Below are positions 23,411 to 30,328 of a stretch of 33,035 bases of DNA, in pieces. The DNA lies in contig CABRIB010000009.1 of assembly GCA_902470915.1 (NCBI GenBank), positions 1-33,035 on the forward strand. The letters run 5' to 3'. Below the pieces are notes generated by a model. It was given only the letters and a program-made list of their open reading frames with translations. It was not told the origin of the DNA and made no database searches. This DNA is from an uncultured Collinsella sp. (GTDB lineage: Bacteria; Actinomycetota; Coriobacteriia; Coriobacteriales; Coriobacteriaceae). Numbering within the stretch: position 1 is the stretch's first letter; each line of letters begins with the position of its first letter. The position numbers were made by a program, and so were the translations under genes.

Positions 23411-23860
23411 ATGCAGCAGAGCGACGAGACACGTTTCGAGGACTTTGTCGGACTGATCAGCGGACTCTACAAGGAGATCCAGCGCATTAAGACGTCTGAG
23501 GGCGCAAGGCTGGGTCTCAAGGGCTCCGACGTTATGTGCCTGTACTATCTTGAGCGCAGCAAGGACGGCCTGACTGGTGCCGACCTGGCTCGCATGGCAG
23601 GCGTGACCCGCGCCGCCGTCTCGCGTACGCTCGCGCATCTGGAGGAGGGCGGCTACGTCGAAGTCGATGATTCGGGCGATGCCGCCGTTAAGTATCGTGC
23701 TCCGGTTCGCCTGACCGCTCTGGGCGGCGAGAGCATGAGCGAGGCGGACCGCATCATTCGCGAGGTGCTCGATACCACCGGTAAGGCTATGGGTGTGGAG
23801 CAGCGCGAGCAGATGTATGCATCGCTGCGTACGATTCTCGACACCCTGCGCGAGATCTAA
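23411..23860 (+). CDS. MarR-family transcriptional regulator
   Basis: A 149-residue winged-helix dimeric regulator. The helix-turn-helix spans about 52-76 (LTGADLARMAGVTRAAVSRTLAHLEEGG), followed by the wing EVDDSGDAAVKYRAPVRLTALG, with dimerisation helices at both ends, the normal MarR plan and length. Ligand and targets are unknown. The ATG has AAAGG 14 bases upstream, farther than usual. GGTTAAC (23316-23322) and GTTTACC (23368-23374) upstream are loosely symmetric and might be operator halves. It could control the DegV gene that follows 119 bases later, but there is no direct sign of this. Confidence 0.88.
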   Translation: MQQSDETRFEDFVGLISGLYKEIQRIKTSEGARLGLKGSDVMCLYYLERSKDGLTGADLARMAGVTRAAVSRTLAHLEEGGYVEVDDSGDAAVKYRAPVRLTALGGESMSEADRIIREVLDTTGKAMGVEQREQMYASLRTILDTLREI

Positions 23861-23979
23861 GGCCGCCAAGGCATTTGCTTCCCATTAACAACTGCATAGT
23901 CCCGTTTGAGCGCGTATACCGTGCCGGGGCATTGCTGTCAAAATTCCCCGCGCGAGCTCCGCGCAAGAAAGGATTTGTT

Positions 23980-24834
23980 ATGTCCATTCGTATTATTACC
24001 GATTCCGCAAGCGATATGTCGCCGGCGGAGCACCCCGCTCTGCGTGTTTTGCCGCTGTCCGTCACCTTTGGCACCGATGTGTATATGGATGGCGTCGACA
24101 TCGATCATCAACGCTTTTACGAGATACTCGTGGAGCGCGATGAGCTGCCCAAGACCGGCCAGGTCAACCCGTACGCGTTTTCGCAGGCGATTGCCGAGGC
24201 ACGTGAGGCCGGCGACGAGGCAGTGATTATTACCGTGGGCGCCAAGCTTTCGGGCACCAATCAGAGTGCCCGTACCGCACTTGCCGAGGCGCCGGGCGGC
24301 GACGTGTTCGTGGTGGACAGCAATAACGTCACCCTGGGCGAGCGTGTCCTGGTCGAGTATGCGTTGCGCTTGGTGGACGAGGGCCGTAGTGCGGCCCAGA
24401 TCGCGGCGGCCGTCGAGGCAGTCCGTGACCGCGTGGTGGTTATCGGTCTGCTCGAGACGCTGGAGTACTTGGTGCGCGGCGGCCGCCTGTCTGCTGCGGC
24501 CGGCGCTGTGGGCACGTTGCTCAACGTAAAGCCCGTTGTGGCCGCCGAGGACGGCCTGATCGTGCAGCTGGGCAAGGCGCGCGGTTCCAAGAACGGTCGT
24601 AACCTGCTCAACCAGAAGGTAGAAAAGGCGGGCGGCGTCGACTTTTCCATGCCGCTGGCGCTGGGCTATACAGGCCTTTCGGACGCCGTGCTCAAGAAAT
24701 ATATCGAGGACAGCGCGGCACTGTGGGCCGGTCACACCGAGGGCGAGCTGTCCATCCACACCATTGGCGCCACCATCGGCACCCACGTGGGCCCCGGCGC
24801 CGTAGCCGTAGCCTTCTTCCGCCCCGCCAACTAG
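23980..24834 (+). CDS. DegV-family fatty-acid-binding protein
   Basis: A 284-residue cytosolic DegV protein. It opens with RIITDSASDM, has the lipid-head-binding SGTNQSA near 90-96, the DSNNVTLG segment, and the second-domain RGGRLSAAAGAVGTLLNVKPV near 164-184. Family members bind fatty acids; the FakB proteins present them to the FakA kinase for phospholipid synthesis, and no fakA is in this window. The ATG follows AGAAAGGATTTGTT. A longer upstream in-frame ATG lacks a ribosome site. Followed by hairpin repeat R4. Confidence 0.93.
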   Translation: MSIRIITDSASDMSPAEHPALRVLPLSVTFGTDVYMDGVDIDHQRFYEILVERDELPKTGQVNPYAFSQAIAEAREAGDEAVIITVGAKLSGTNQSARTALAEAPGGDVFVVDSNNVTLGERVLVEYALRLVDEGRSAAQIAAAVEAVRDRVVVIGLLETLEYLVRGGRLSAAAGAVGTLLNVKPVVAAEDGLIVQLGKARGSKNGRNLLNQKVEKAGGVDFSMPLALGYTGLSDAVLKKYIEDSAALWAGHTEGELSIHTIGATIGTHVGPGAVAVAFFRPAN

Positions 24835-24844
24835 CTTTCCGGTC

Positions 24845-24884
24845 AAAACCACCACAAAGGGGACAGGCACCTTTGTGGTGGTTT
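24845..24884. repeat. Hairpin repeat R4 (CCTGTCC family), likely terminator
   Basis: AAACCACCACAAAGG (24846-24860) and CCTTTGTGGTGGTTT (24870-24884) form a perfect stem with loop GGACAGGCA, same orientation as R2. It starts 10 bases after the DegV stop and ends 29 bases before the next ATG. Confidence 0.9.
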
Positions 24885-24913
24885 ATGCTTTTCCGGGTGG
24901 AAGGGAGCGAGCA

Positions 24914-25234
24914 ATGGCGTCTGAGGGCTTTTTTGAACGGGTGTACGAGGTGGTCGAGCAGATCCCCGAGGGGATGGTCGCCACGTATGGCCAGGTGGCG
25001 CTGCTTGCCGGTCGTCCGCGAAGTGCGCGGTACGTGGGGTATGCCCTGCATAGTAATCCGCGCCCCGGCGAGATTCCCTGTCACCGCGTGGTGTTTGCCG
25101 ACGGGCACATATGCGAGGGCTTCGCTTTTGGCGGTCCCGATGCTCAACGTGAGCTTTTGCTAGGGGAAGGTGTGGCGTTTAAGGACGACATGCACGTCGA
25201 CTTGGCCGCCTGTCGCTGGCCTGCCGGGCTCTAG
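24914..25234 (+). CDS. MGMT-family protein, DNA-binding domain only
   Basis: A 106-residue protein equal to the C-terminal domain of O6-alkylguanine-DNA alkyltransferases: IPEGMVATYGQVALLAG at 17-33 (DNA-binding helix-turn-helix), arginine finger Arg39 in SARYVGYALHSNP, and the active-site Cys56 in PCHRVV. The N-terminal domain of full Ogt/MGMT is absent. Alkyltransferase-like (ATL) proteins of this size usually have Trp in place of the Cys, whereas here the Cys is kept, so it could accept alkyl groups itself. The ATG follows AAGGGAGCGAGCA; starting farther upstream would read through repeat R4. Flanked by R4 and R5. Confidence 0.85.
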   Translation: MASEGFFERVYEVVEQIPEGMVATYGQVALLAGRPRSARYVGYALHSNPRPGEIPCHRVVFADGHICEGFAFGGPDAQRELLLGEGVAFKDDMHVDLAACRWPAGL

Positions 25235-25250
25235 CGGTTCTGCCGTGGCG

Positions 25251-25291
25251 AAAACCACCACAAAGGCGCCTGTCCCCTTTGTGGTAGTTTT
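25251..25291. repeat. Hairpin repeat R5 (CCTGTCC family), likely terminator
   Basis: AAAACCACCACAAAGG (25251-25266) and CCTTTGTGGTAGTTTT (25276-25291; one mismatch) with loop CGCCTGTCC, the orientation of R1 and R3. It lies 17 bases after the MGMT-family stop. Confidence 0.88.
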
Positions 25292-25475
25292 ACGCTGTAG
25301 GTTTACCAGAGCTAACTTATGGAGAAGGTGTGGCGGCGTACTTTGCCGTCAGAAAGTAAACCACGGTGAACTATATTGGTTTCAGCAACGGAGCAGGCAA
25401 TAGGCGATGAAAAAGCCTGCCCTGTTGAGTTTGATTCGCATCCCTCCCCTCTGTGCGATTCAACGGTGTACTTCG
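25292..25475 (+). other. Gene-free, folded intergenic stretch
   Basis: No credible gene. Several inverted pairs occur: GGTTTAC (25301-25307) with GTAAACC (25357-25363), CAGGC with GCCTG near 25395-25424, and TTGATTCGCA with TGCGATTCAA near 25432-25464 (one mismatch). They run into the strong terminator at 25476. An unannotated small RNA is possible, but no good promoter is visible. A 63-codon ORF at 25407 runs through the terminator and is not credible. Confidence 0.35.
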
Positions 25476-25525
25476 GGAACAGGCCCGCTGGCAACTAACT
25501 GCCAGCGGGCCTGTTCCTGTTTGTC
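25476..25525 (+). terminator. Strong hairpin terminator
   Basis: GGAACAGGCCCGCTGGCA (25476-25493) and TGCCAGCGGGCCTGTTCC (25500-25517) form a perfect 18-bp stem with a 6-base loop, followed by TGTTTGT. It is about 185 bases beyond R5, so it ends some transcript other than, or reading past, the MGMT-family gene. Confidence 0.85.
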
Positions 25526-25564
25526 GGGGGAGTGCGATGGACGGAGCCGAAGCGGTCCGGCTCC

Positions 25565-25592
25565 AAAAAAGGCGGACGCCGTAGCGCCCGCC
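25565..25592 (-). terminator. trpS terminator
   Basis: On the minus strand GGCGGGCGC (25592-25584) pairs with GCGTCCGCC (25579-25571; one G-U), followed by TTTTTT (25570-25565). It starts about 35 bases after the trpS stop. Confidence 0.9.
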
Positions 25593-25627
25593 CTATAGCA
25601 ATCGAAAGCTCAAGCCAGCAGATCGGT

Positions 25628-26677
25628 CTAGTACACCATGCCCATGGCGTCCTGAACTTCTGCCAGGGTCTGCTCGGCGATCTCGTTGGCGCGACGATTG
25701 CCCTCGTGCAGGACGTCCTTGACGTAATCCAGATCGTTCTCGTAGCGCTGACGACGCTCACGGATCGGCGCGAAGTACTCGTTGACGGCCTCGGTCACGT
25801 ACTTCTTGAGCTGGCCGGAGCCGCCCATGCCAATCTCCTCGGCAATCTCGACCTCGGAACGGCCGGTGCAGATGGCGGCCGTCGAAAGCAGGCCGGACAC
25901 GCCGGGGCGGTTCTCGGGATCGAACGTGATCATGCGCTCGGAGTCGGTCTGGCTCTTCTTGATGCGCTTGGCCGTCTCCTCGGCGGTCATCGAGATGTTG
26001 ATGGCGTTGCCGTAGCTCTTGCTCATCTTGCGACCGTCCAGGCCGGGCAGCAGCGGGGTCTCGGACAGCAGCGCGTCGACCTCGGGGAACACCTTGCCGT
26101 AGCGGTTGTTAAAGCGGCGGGCGATGGTGCGGGTGAGCTCGATGTGCGGCAGCTGGTCGCGGCCGACGGGCACCACATTGCCCTTGCAGAACAGGATGTC
26201 GCAGGCCTGGTGCACCGGGTAGGTGAGCAGAAGGCCGGTGAGCTCGTGTCCCGAGGCCTCCATCTCGGCCTTGACCGTGGGGTTGCGCGCCAGCTCGGCC
26301 TCGGACACCAGCGACAGGAACGGCAGCATGAGCTGGTTTGCGGCGGGCACAGCGGAGTGCGCGTAGATCATGGTCTTGTCGGGGTCGATGCCGCAGGCAA
26401 GGTAGTCCATGACCATGTTGTACACGTTGTCCTGGATATGCTCGGTGGTGTCGCGGTCGGTGATGACCTGGTAGTCGGCGATGAGCACGTTGGTCTTGGC
26501 GCCCATGTTCTGCAGTTCAACACGGCCCTTGAGGGTGCCAAAGTAGTGGCCCAGGTGCAGACGTCCGGTCGGGCGGTCGCCGGTGAGCATGGTGAACTTC
26601 TCGGGCGTCTTTGCCAGGCCCTCGCGAATGGCGTTGCTCTTTTGCAGCGCGACTTCGTAGCTGTTCTCGTTTGGCAT
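25628..26677 (-). CDS. trpS: Tryptophanyl-tRNA synthetase
   Basis: A 349-residue class I aminoacyl-tRNA synthetase that charges tRNA-Trp. The HIGH-type motif reads HLGH at 41-44 (in RPTGRLHLGHYFG) and KMSKS is at 217-221; LIADYQVITDRDT near 65-77 and PVGRDQLPHIELTR near 170-183 are characteristic of TrpS. Length is normal. The start at 26677 has TAGGAGCAATC in front; longer in-frame starts reach back toward the upstream gene without a ribosome site. No T-box leader is visible in the 159-base gap to the upstream gene. Confidence 0.96.
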   Translation of the reverse strand: MPNENSYEVALQKSNAIREGLAKTPEKFTMLTGDRPTGRLHLGHYFGTLKGRVELQNMGAKTNVLIADYQVITDRDTTEHIQDNVYNMVMDYLACGIDPDKTMIYAHSAVPAANQLMLPFLSLVSEAELARNPTVKAEMEASGHELTGLLLTYPVHQACDILFCKGNVVPVGRDQLPHIELTRTIARRFNNRYGKVFPEVDALLSETPLLPGLDGRKMSKSYGNAINISMTAEETAKRIKKSQTDSERMITFDPENRPGVSGLLSTAAICTGRSEVEIAEEIGMGGSGQLKKYVTEAVNEYFAPIRERRQRYENDLDYVKDVLHEGNRRANEIAEQTLAEVQDAMGMVY

Positions 26678-26836
26678 GATTGCTCCTAACGTTCGTTCGC
26701 AGGTTTTGATGATAGCGTGTTTATTGAGAGGGGTGGGCGTGAGTGGGTGAGGGACTGCCAGGGGCCGGCTTTCAAGTCCGCCGCGGCGTTCGCGCGAACG
26801 GCTGCCAACGCCTCGGCACATCCTCGGCAGCTTGCC

Positions 26837-28036
26837 CTAGAGCTTGTGGTGGCGCTCTTCTTTGCGCTCCTCGGCTGCCTGCTCCTCCTGCTTAAAAGCG
26901 GGGTCGTCGGGGGTGACCAGCTCGTCCTCGTGCGTGCGCTTGTTGTAATGGTGGCGCAGCACGGGTTCAAACAGGTGCAGGTGCTTGGCGAAGGCAGCCG
27001 AGCCAATGGCGAGCACGGTAAAGATGAGCACACGCATGGGCACCTCGACCTGGTTAATCGCGGCGGCGCCGGCCGAAAGCATGATGCACCAGGCATAGAT
27101 GAGCAGCACGGCCTGTTTTTGGTTGTAGCCTTCTTGGATCAGGCGGTGGTGGATGTGGCCCTTGTCGGCCTGCCCGATGCTAATGTGGGCGCGCTTGCGG
27201 CGCACAATGGCGCTAAACGTGTCGATGATGGGCACGCCGGCAACGATGAGCGGGATGATAAGCGAGGTGAGTGCGGCGGTGCGGCTCACGTTGAGCAGCG
27301 AGATGGAGCCCAGCGCAAAGCCCAGAAGCAGCGACCCCGAGTCGCCCAAGAAGATGCTTGCGGGGTTGAAGTTGTAGCGCAAAAAGGCCAGACAGGCGCC
27401 AAAGAGCGCAATGGAGAGCGCGGCGGCGTCGATGCGGCCCGAGAGCACGGCCATCGAAAACATGGTGAACGACGCGATGCCGCAGATGCCCGTGGCCAAG
27501 CCGTCGAGGCCGTCGATGAGGTTAATGATGTTGGTGAATGCCACCAGATAGATCACGGTGATGGGGTAGGCGAGCCATCCGAGCATGATCTCGCCGGGGG
27601 CAAACGGGTTGACGATGACGCCGATTTTTAGGCCGCCGATACAGGCGATAAGCGCGGCGAGGACTTGTCCGGCCAGCTTTTGCTTGGGCGTGAGCTGGAA
27701 GACGTCGTCGATAGCGCCGGTCGCAAAGATGACGGTAAAGGAGAGCGCCAGCATGGGATAGCTAATGTGAAGGCGCGGGTGCGGCACCAGGACGGGTGGC
27801 CAGCCTAGGTACCAGGTGCCTAGGATTTGCACAATGCAGGCAACGACCAGGCCCAAAAACACCGCCGTTCCGCCCAAACGCGGGATGGGCTTGGTGTTGA
27901 TGCGGCGCTTGGAAGGGTAGTCGACGGCATCGAGCTTAATTGCCAAGCGCTTGACCAGGGGCACCGCGAGGAAGGTCGTGATAAAGGCCGCCGCTGCCAC
28001 GCATAGGTACGGTATGTAGCTCGGGGATGAAGCCAT
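26837..28036 (-). CDS. Undecaprenyl-phosphate sugar-1-phosphate transferase (WecA/TagO type)
   Basis: A 399-residue inner-membrane enzyme of the MraY/WecA family that moves GlcNAc-1-phosphate (or a similar sugar) from its UDP form to undecaprenyl phosphate, starting wall-polymer or capsule synthesis. About 10-11 helices. Family motifs: GAIDDVFQLTPKQKLAGQ near 108-125, the NIINLIDGLDGLA magnesium motif near 165-177, FLGDSGSLLLGF near 226-237, and HIHHRL near 282-287, the HxHH form typical of WecA/TagO and not MraY. A charged cytosolic tail ends in EERKEERHHKL. The start at 28036 has only a weak GGCGG upstream; earlier in-frame ATGs overlap the RNA region. The flippase at 17-18.6 kb could act in the same pathway. 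Confidence 0.88.
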   Translation of the reverse strand: MASSPSYIPYLCVAAAAFITTFLAVPLVKRLAIKLDAVDYPSKRRINTKPIPRLGGTAVFLGLVVACIVQILGTWYLGWPPVLVPHPRLHISYPMLALSFTVIFATGAIDDVFQLTPKQKLAGQVLAALIACIGGLKIGVIVNPFAPGEIMLGWLAYPITVIYLVAFTNIINLIDGLDGLATGICGIASFTMFSMAVLSGRIDAAALSIALFGACLAFLRYNFNPASIFLGDSGSLLLGFALGSISLLNVSRTAALTSLIIPLIVAGVPIIDTFSAIVRRKRAHISIGQADKGHIHHRLIQEGYNQKQAVLLIYAWCIMLSAGAAAINQVEVPMRVLIFTVLAIGSAAFAKHLHLFEPVLRHHYNKRTHEDELVTPDDPAFKQEEQAAEERKEERHHKL

Positions 28037-28239
28037 GAATCTAAAAACCGCCAAGCGTCGAAGGAAAAGGTCAAAGGTTGCTACGCGGAAATGGCATAGC
28101 TGTCCCATGATACTCGACCGAGGGGGGTGCGGAGGTTTGCACCGTGCGATTATCACGCGCATACCAGATATTGGAATGTTGTCGATGGCTTGTCGGGATG
28201 CCGGCGGGGATCCATATGGACTGTATGGTGATTTTCGGC

Positions 28240-28412
28240 AAAAGAAAACCACCCCCCACGTTACGAAAATGAACCCACCTAAAACAGGTGGGTGCCCTCA
28301 TCGACTGTTCCAGCGTCCTTAACAACGAAGGATACCTGTACTAGGTACGACTGTGTGGGCTCCCTAAATAAACGCGACGGTTCACCCAGTTGCTCCGCGG
28401 GGGGCGGAATAC
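28240..28412 (-). ncRNA. ssrS: Probable 6S RNA
   Basis: A transcript of about 173 nt with 6S RNA architecture. The ends close in a 12-bp stem: CCGCCCCCCGCG (28407-28396) with CGTGGGGGGTGG (28260-28249; two G-U pairs), followed directly by TTTTCTTTT as the terminator tail. Near the 3' side ACCCACCT/AGGTGGGT (28293-28273) forms the hairpin, followed by GGGTTC, that I recall from 6S RNAs of several phyla. Smaller apical hairpins include TACCT/AGGTA and TCCTT/AAGGA. TATGAT just upstream is a possible -10. 6S RNA binds the sigma70 RNA polymerase holoenzyme. Identification rests on structure and memory of family motifs, not on a covariance model. Confidence 0.6.
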
Positions 28413-28559
28413 CTACATCATAAAGCGGCACTTTATCGATTCCAGTCTTGACATTACAAAAATCGTGTCGGACGATTACGGCGCCTTGGGCTCGAGCCGT
28501 CTGTGCGGTTGGCCCTCTTGCGCTTGAGCTGCTGAATCGTTGTTTTGGAGCATGTTTTT

Positions 28560-29498
28560 ATGCCGACGTCGTTGACCGAACTTTTTTCGCCCGCCTGCCA
28601 TTTGTGTCCGCGCCGTTGCGGTGCGGCGCGCGATGAGGGCGCGCGCGGCGTATGCGGTGCTAACGACACGCTCAGGGTGGCCCGCGCGGCGCTTCATATG
28701 TGGGAGGAGCCGCCTATCTCGGGCGAGGCCGGTTCGGGCACGATCTTCTTTAGCGGTTGCTCGCTTAAATGTATCTACTGCCAGAACCACGAGATCTCGA
28801 CCGGCAATTTTGGCCTTGAGATTTCGCCTGAGCGCCTGGTCGAGATTATGCTGGAGCTGCAGGACCAGGGTGCCAACAACATCAATTTGGTGACGGCGAC
28901 GCACTATGCGCACCTGTTGCCTGCCGCGATTGCCGCGGCACGGGCGCGCGGACTGGTTATCCCAATCGTCTACAACACGAGTGGTTACGAGCGCGCGAGT
29001 GCCGTGGCGGCGCTGGGCGACCTGGTCGATGTGTGGCTCACCGACTTTAAATATGCCGATGCCGGGCTTGCGCAGTCGCTCTCCCATATAAAGGATTACC
29101 CGCGTGTGGCCGTGTCGGGTCTGGCCCAGATGGCGCGCGAGATCGAGCGCCGCGGGGGAGAGTTGGTGGACGAGGACGGGCTTATGAAGCGTGGCATGAT
29201 CGTGCGTCACCTGGTGCTTCCGGGGCATGCAGACGATTCGTGTCGCGTGCTGGACCTGGTGTGGCAGACGGTGGGCGACGTGCCGATCTCGGTTATGAAC
29301 CAGTACACGCCCAATGCGCTCATGCGCGAGCAGGGCGGCGACCTGGCACGCGCCGTGACGCGTGAGGAGTACGAGCAGGTGCTCGACCATGCCGACGACC
29401 TGGGTTTTACGACGATGTTCTGGCAAGAGGGCGGCGCGGTAGACGAGAGCTTCACCCCGGCCTTCGACACCACCGGTGTTCTTACCAGCGCAAAGTAG
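28560..29498 (+). CDS. Radical SAM protein of the PflX (PflA-like) type
   Basis: A 312-residue iron-sulfur protein. The radical SAM cluster motif is GCSLKCIYC (C-x3-C-x2-C) near 64-72. Before it, CHLCPRRCGAARDEGARGVCGA at about 14-35 supplies four extra cysteines, the mark of the COG1313/PflX group. Relatives are called putative pyruvate-formate-lyase-activating enzymes, but the target glycyl-radical protein is unknown and none is encoded nearby. The ATG follows TTGGAG at 11 bases. A TTGACA at 28448-28453 may be the -35 of its promoter, with a poor -10. Downstream is a GGGACGGGG hairpin. Confidence 0.87.
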   Translation: MPTSLTELFSPACHLCPRRCGAARDEGARGVCGANDTLRVARAALHMWEEPPISGEAGSGTIFFSGCSLKCIYCQNHEISTGNFGLEISPERLVEIMLELQDQGANNINLVTATHYAHLLPAAIAAARARGLVIPIVYNTSGYERASAVAALGDLVDVWLTDFKYADAGLAQSLSHIKDYPRVAVSGLAQMAREIERRGGELVDEDGLMKRGMIVRHLVLPGHADDSCRVLDLVWQTVGDVPISVMNQYTPNALMREQGGDLARAVTREEYEQVLDHADDLGFTTMFWQEGGAVDESFTPAFDTTGVLTSAK

Positions 29499-29507
29499 CG
29501 CGTTCGT

Positions 29508-29543
29508 CGATGATTTTTCTGGGACGGGGATAAAAAATCATCG
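29508..29543. repeat. GGGACGGGG hairpin repeat after the radical SAM gene
   Basis: CGATGATTTTT (29508-29518) and AAAAATCATCG (29533-29543) form a perfect 11-bp stem that presents CTGGGACGGGGATA as the loop, 9 bases after the stop codon. It shares TCTGGGACGGGGAT with the copy at 16771. Confidence 0.75.
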
Positions 29544-29607
29544 AGAGGATCGCCTGTTCGAAAAGTTGCCAAAATAGCCGCGCCCCAAAAAGACTGGTTA
29601 TTGGGCG

Positions 29608-29635
29608 TTGACAGTTGGCGAGCCGTAGGTAAAAT
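29608..29635 (+). promoter_or_regulatory. Promoter of tRNA-Ala
   Basis: TTGACA (29608-29613, perfect) and TAAAAT (29630-29635, 5 of 6) are 16 bases apart. The start near 29642 is just 7 bases before the tRNA. Confidence 0.85.
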
Positions 29636-29648
29636 ATCAACTTGTCCT

Positions 29649-29721
29649 GGGGACGTAGCTCAGTTGGGAGAGCGCTGCCGTCGCATGGCAGAGGCCGAGG
29701 GTTCGACTCCCTTCGTCTCCA
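29649..29721 (+). tRNA. tRNA-Ala (anticodon CGC)
   Basis: All 73 positions fold as a tRNA: acceptor GGGGACG with CGTCTCC, D-stem GCTC/GAGC, anticodon stem CTGCC/GGCAG around GTCGCAT (anticodon CGC, reading GCG), and T-arm with TTCGACT loop. The G3-U70 pair is the alanine identity signal. The discriminator is A73; CCA is not encoded (CCC follows). Confidence 0.97.
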
Positions 29722-29735
29722 CCCTTGGATTTGAT

Positions 29736-29767
29736 AAGCCGCTGACATTGTGTCGGCGGCTTTTTTT
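29736..29767 (+). terminator. Terminator of tRNA-Ala
   Basis: AGCCGC-T-GAC and GTC-G-GCGGCT enclose a short loop, with T7 immediately after (29761-29767). It begins 15 bases past the tRNA and ends 18 bases before the next ATG. Confidence 0.88.
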
Positions 29768-29785
29768 AAAAGAAAGGGCTATACC

Positions 29786-30244
29786 ATGGCCGAGCTTGAG
29801 TCCCAACCACTGTCTGCCGAGGAGCGCGCCGAGTTGGAGGAGCTCCGCGCCGAGAAGGCTCGTCGCGAGGCCCAGGAAGAGGCCCGTCGCGAGCGCGAGG
29901 AGCTGGCTGCCCTGCGTGCCGAGCGTACGAAGGCCGAGGAGGCCGCCGCGAACGCCGTATCCGCATCGGTGCCCGCGCCCGCACCCAAGCCCGCCGCTGC
30001 GAAGCCTGCACCTGCCGCGCCCAAACCTCAGCCTAAAAAGGCCGCTCGTCCCAAGTCCGCCGAGCCCAAGCCGAGCCGTGACGAGATGACCTTTGCCCAG
30101 CGCATGGTTACCTCCAAGGAGCCTTCGGGCGAGAACGAGATCCCTGGCATGGCGCCGGCTCAAAAAATCATCATTGTCCTTGCCCTCATCGCGTTTGTCA
30201 TCTTTATGGGCTACACGATCCTGACCAGCATGGGCCTGCTCTAA
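29786..30244 (+). CDS. Uncharacterised coiled-coil protein with C-terminal membrane anchor
   Basis: A 152-residue protein that I do not recognise. Residues 1-50 are a highly charged Glu/Arg/Ala helix with heptad character, likely a coiled coil. Residues 55-100 are low-complexity Ala/Pro/Lys, probably extended and disordered. A conserved-looking DEMTFAQRMVTSKEPSGENEIPGMAPAQK patch follows, and residues about 128-148 (IIIVLALIAFVIFMGYTIL) form a single membrane helix at the very C-terminus. The cytosolic head would thus be tethered to the membrane. The ATG follows AGAAAGGGC. It sits between the tRNA-Ala terminator and pncB, with 84 bases to pncB and no terminator between, so co-transcription with pncB is possible. 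Confidence 0.75.
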   Translation: MAELESQPLSAEERAELEELRAEKARREAQEEARREREELAALRAERTKAEEAAANAVSASVPAPAPKPAAAKPAPAAPKPQPKKAARPKSAEPKPSRDEMTFAQRMVTSKEPSGENEIPGMAPAQKIIIVLALIAFVIFMGYTILTSMGLL

Positions 30245-30328
30245 CCGATTTGCATCGGGCGTCATGTCCGCATGCTCTGCTCCTGTCCAACCCTCAAATT
30301 CTGCACCACACATCCGAAAGGTCGCCCC

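Noticed and set aside
22313..25291. Possible CRISPR-like array from the repeated hairpins
   Set aside because: The copies are separated by whole genes, occur in both orientations and lack short uniform spacers; no cas genes are present.
25407..25598. 63-codon ORF MKKPALLSLIRIPP
   Set aside because: It runs through the perfect 18-bp terminator, has no good ribosome site and has no recognisable domain.
26787..26800. CGTTCGCGCGAACG palindrome between tagO-like gene and trpS
   Set aside because: A short GC-rich palindrome without T tract or second copy; could be chance in 60% GC DNA.
29482..29748. 88-codon minus-strand ORF with GWRRRESNPRPLPCDGSALP
   Set aside because: It is the antisense of tRNA-Ala(CGC), a well-known false protein pattern.
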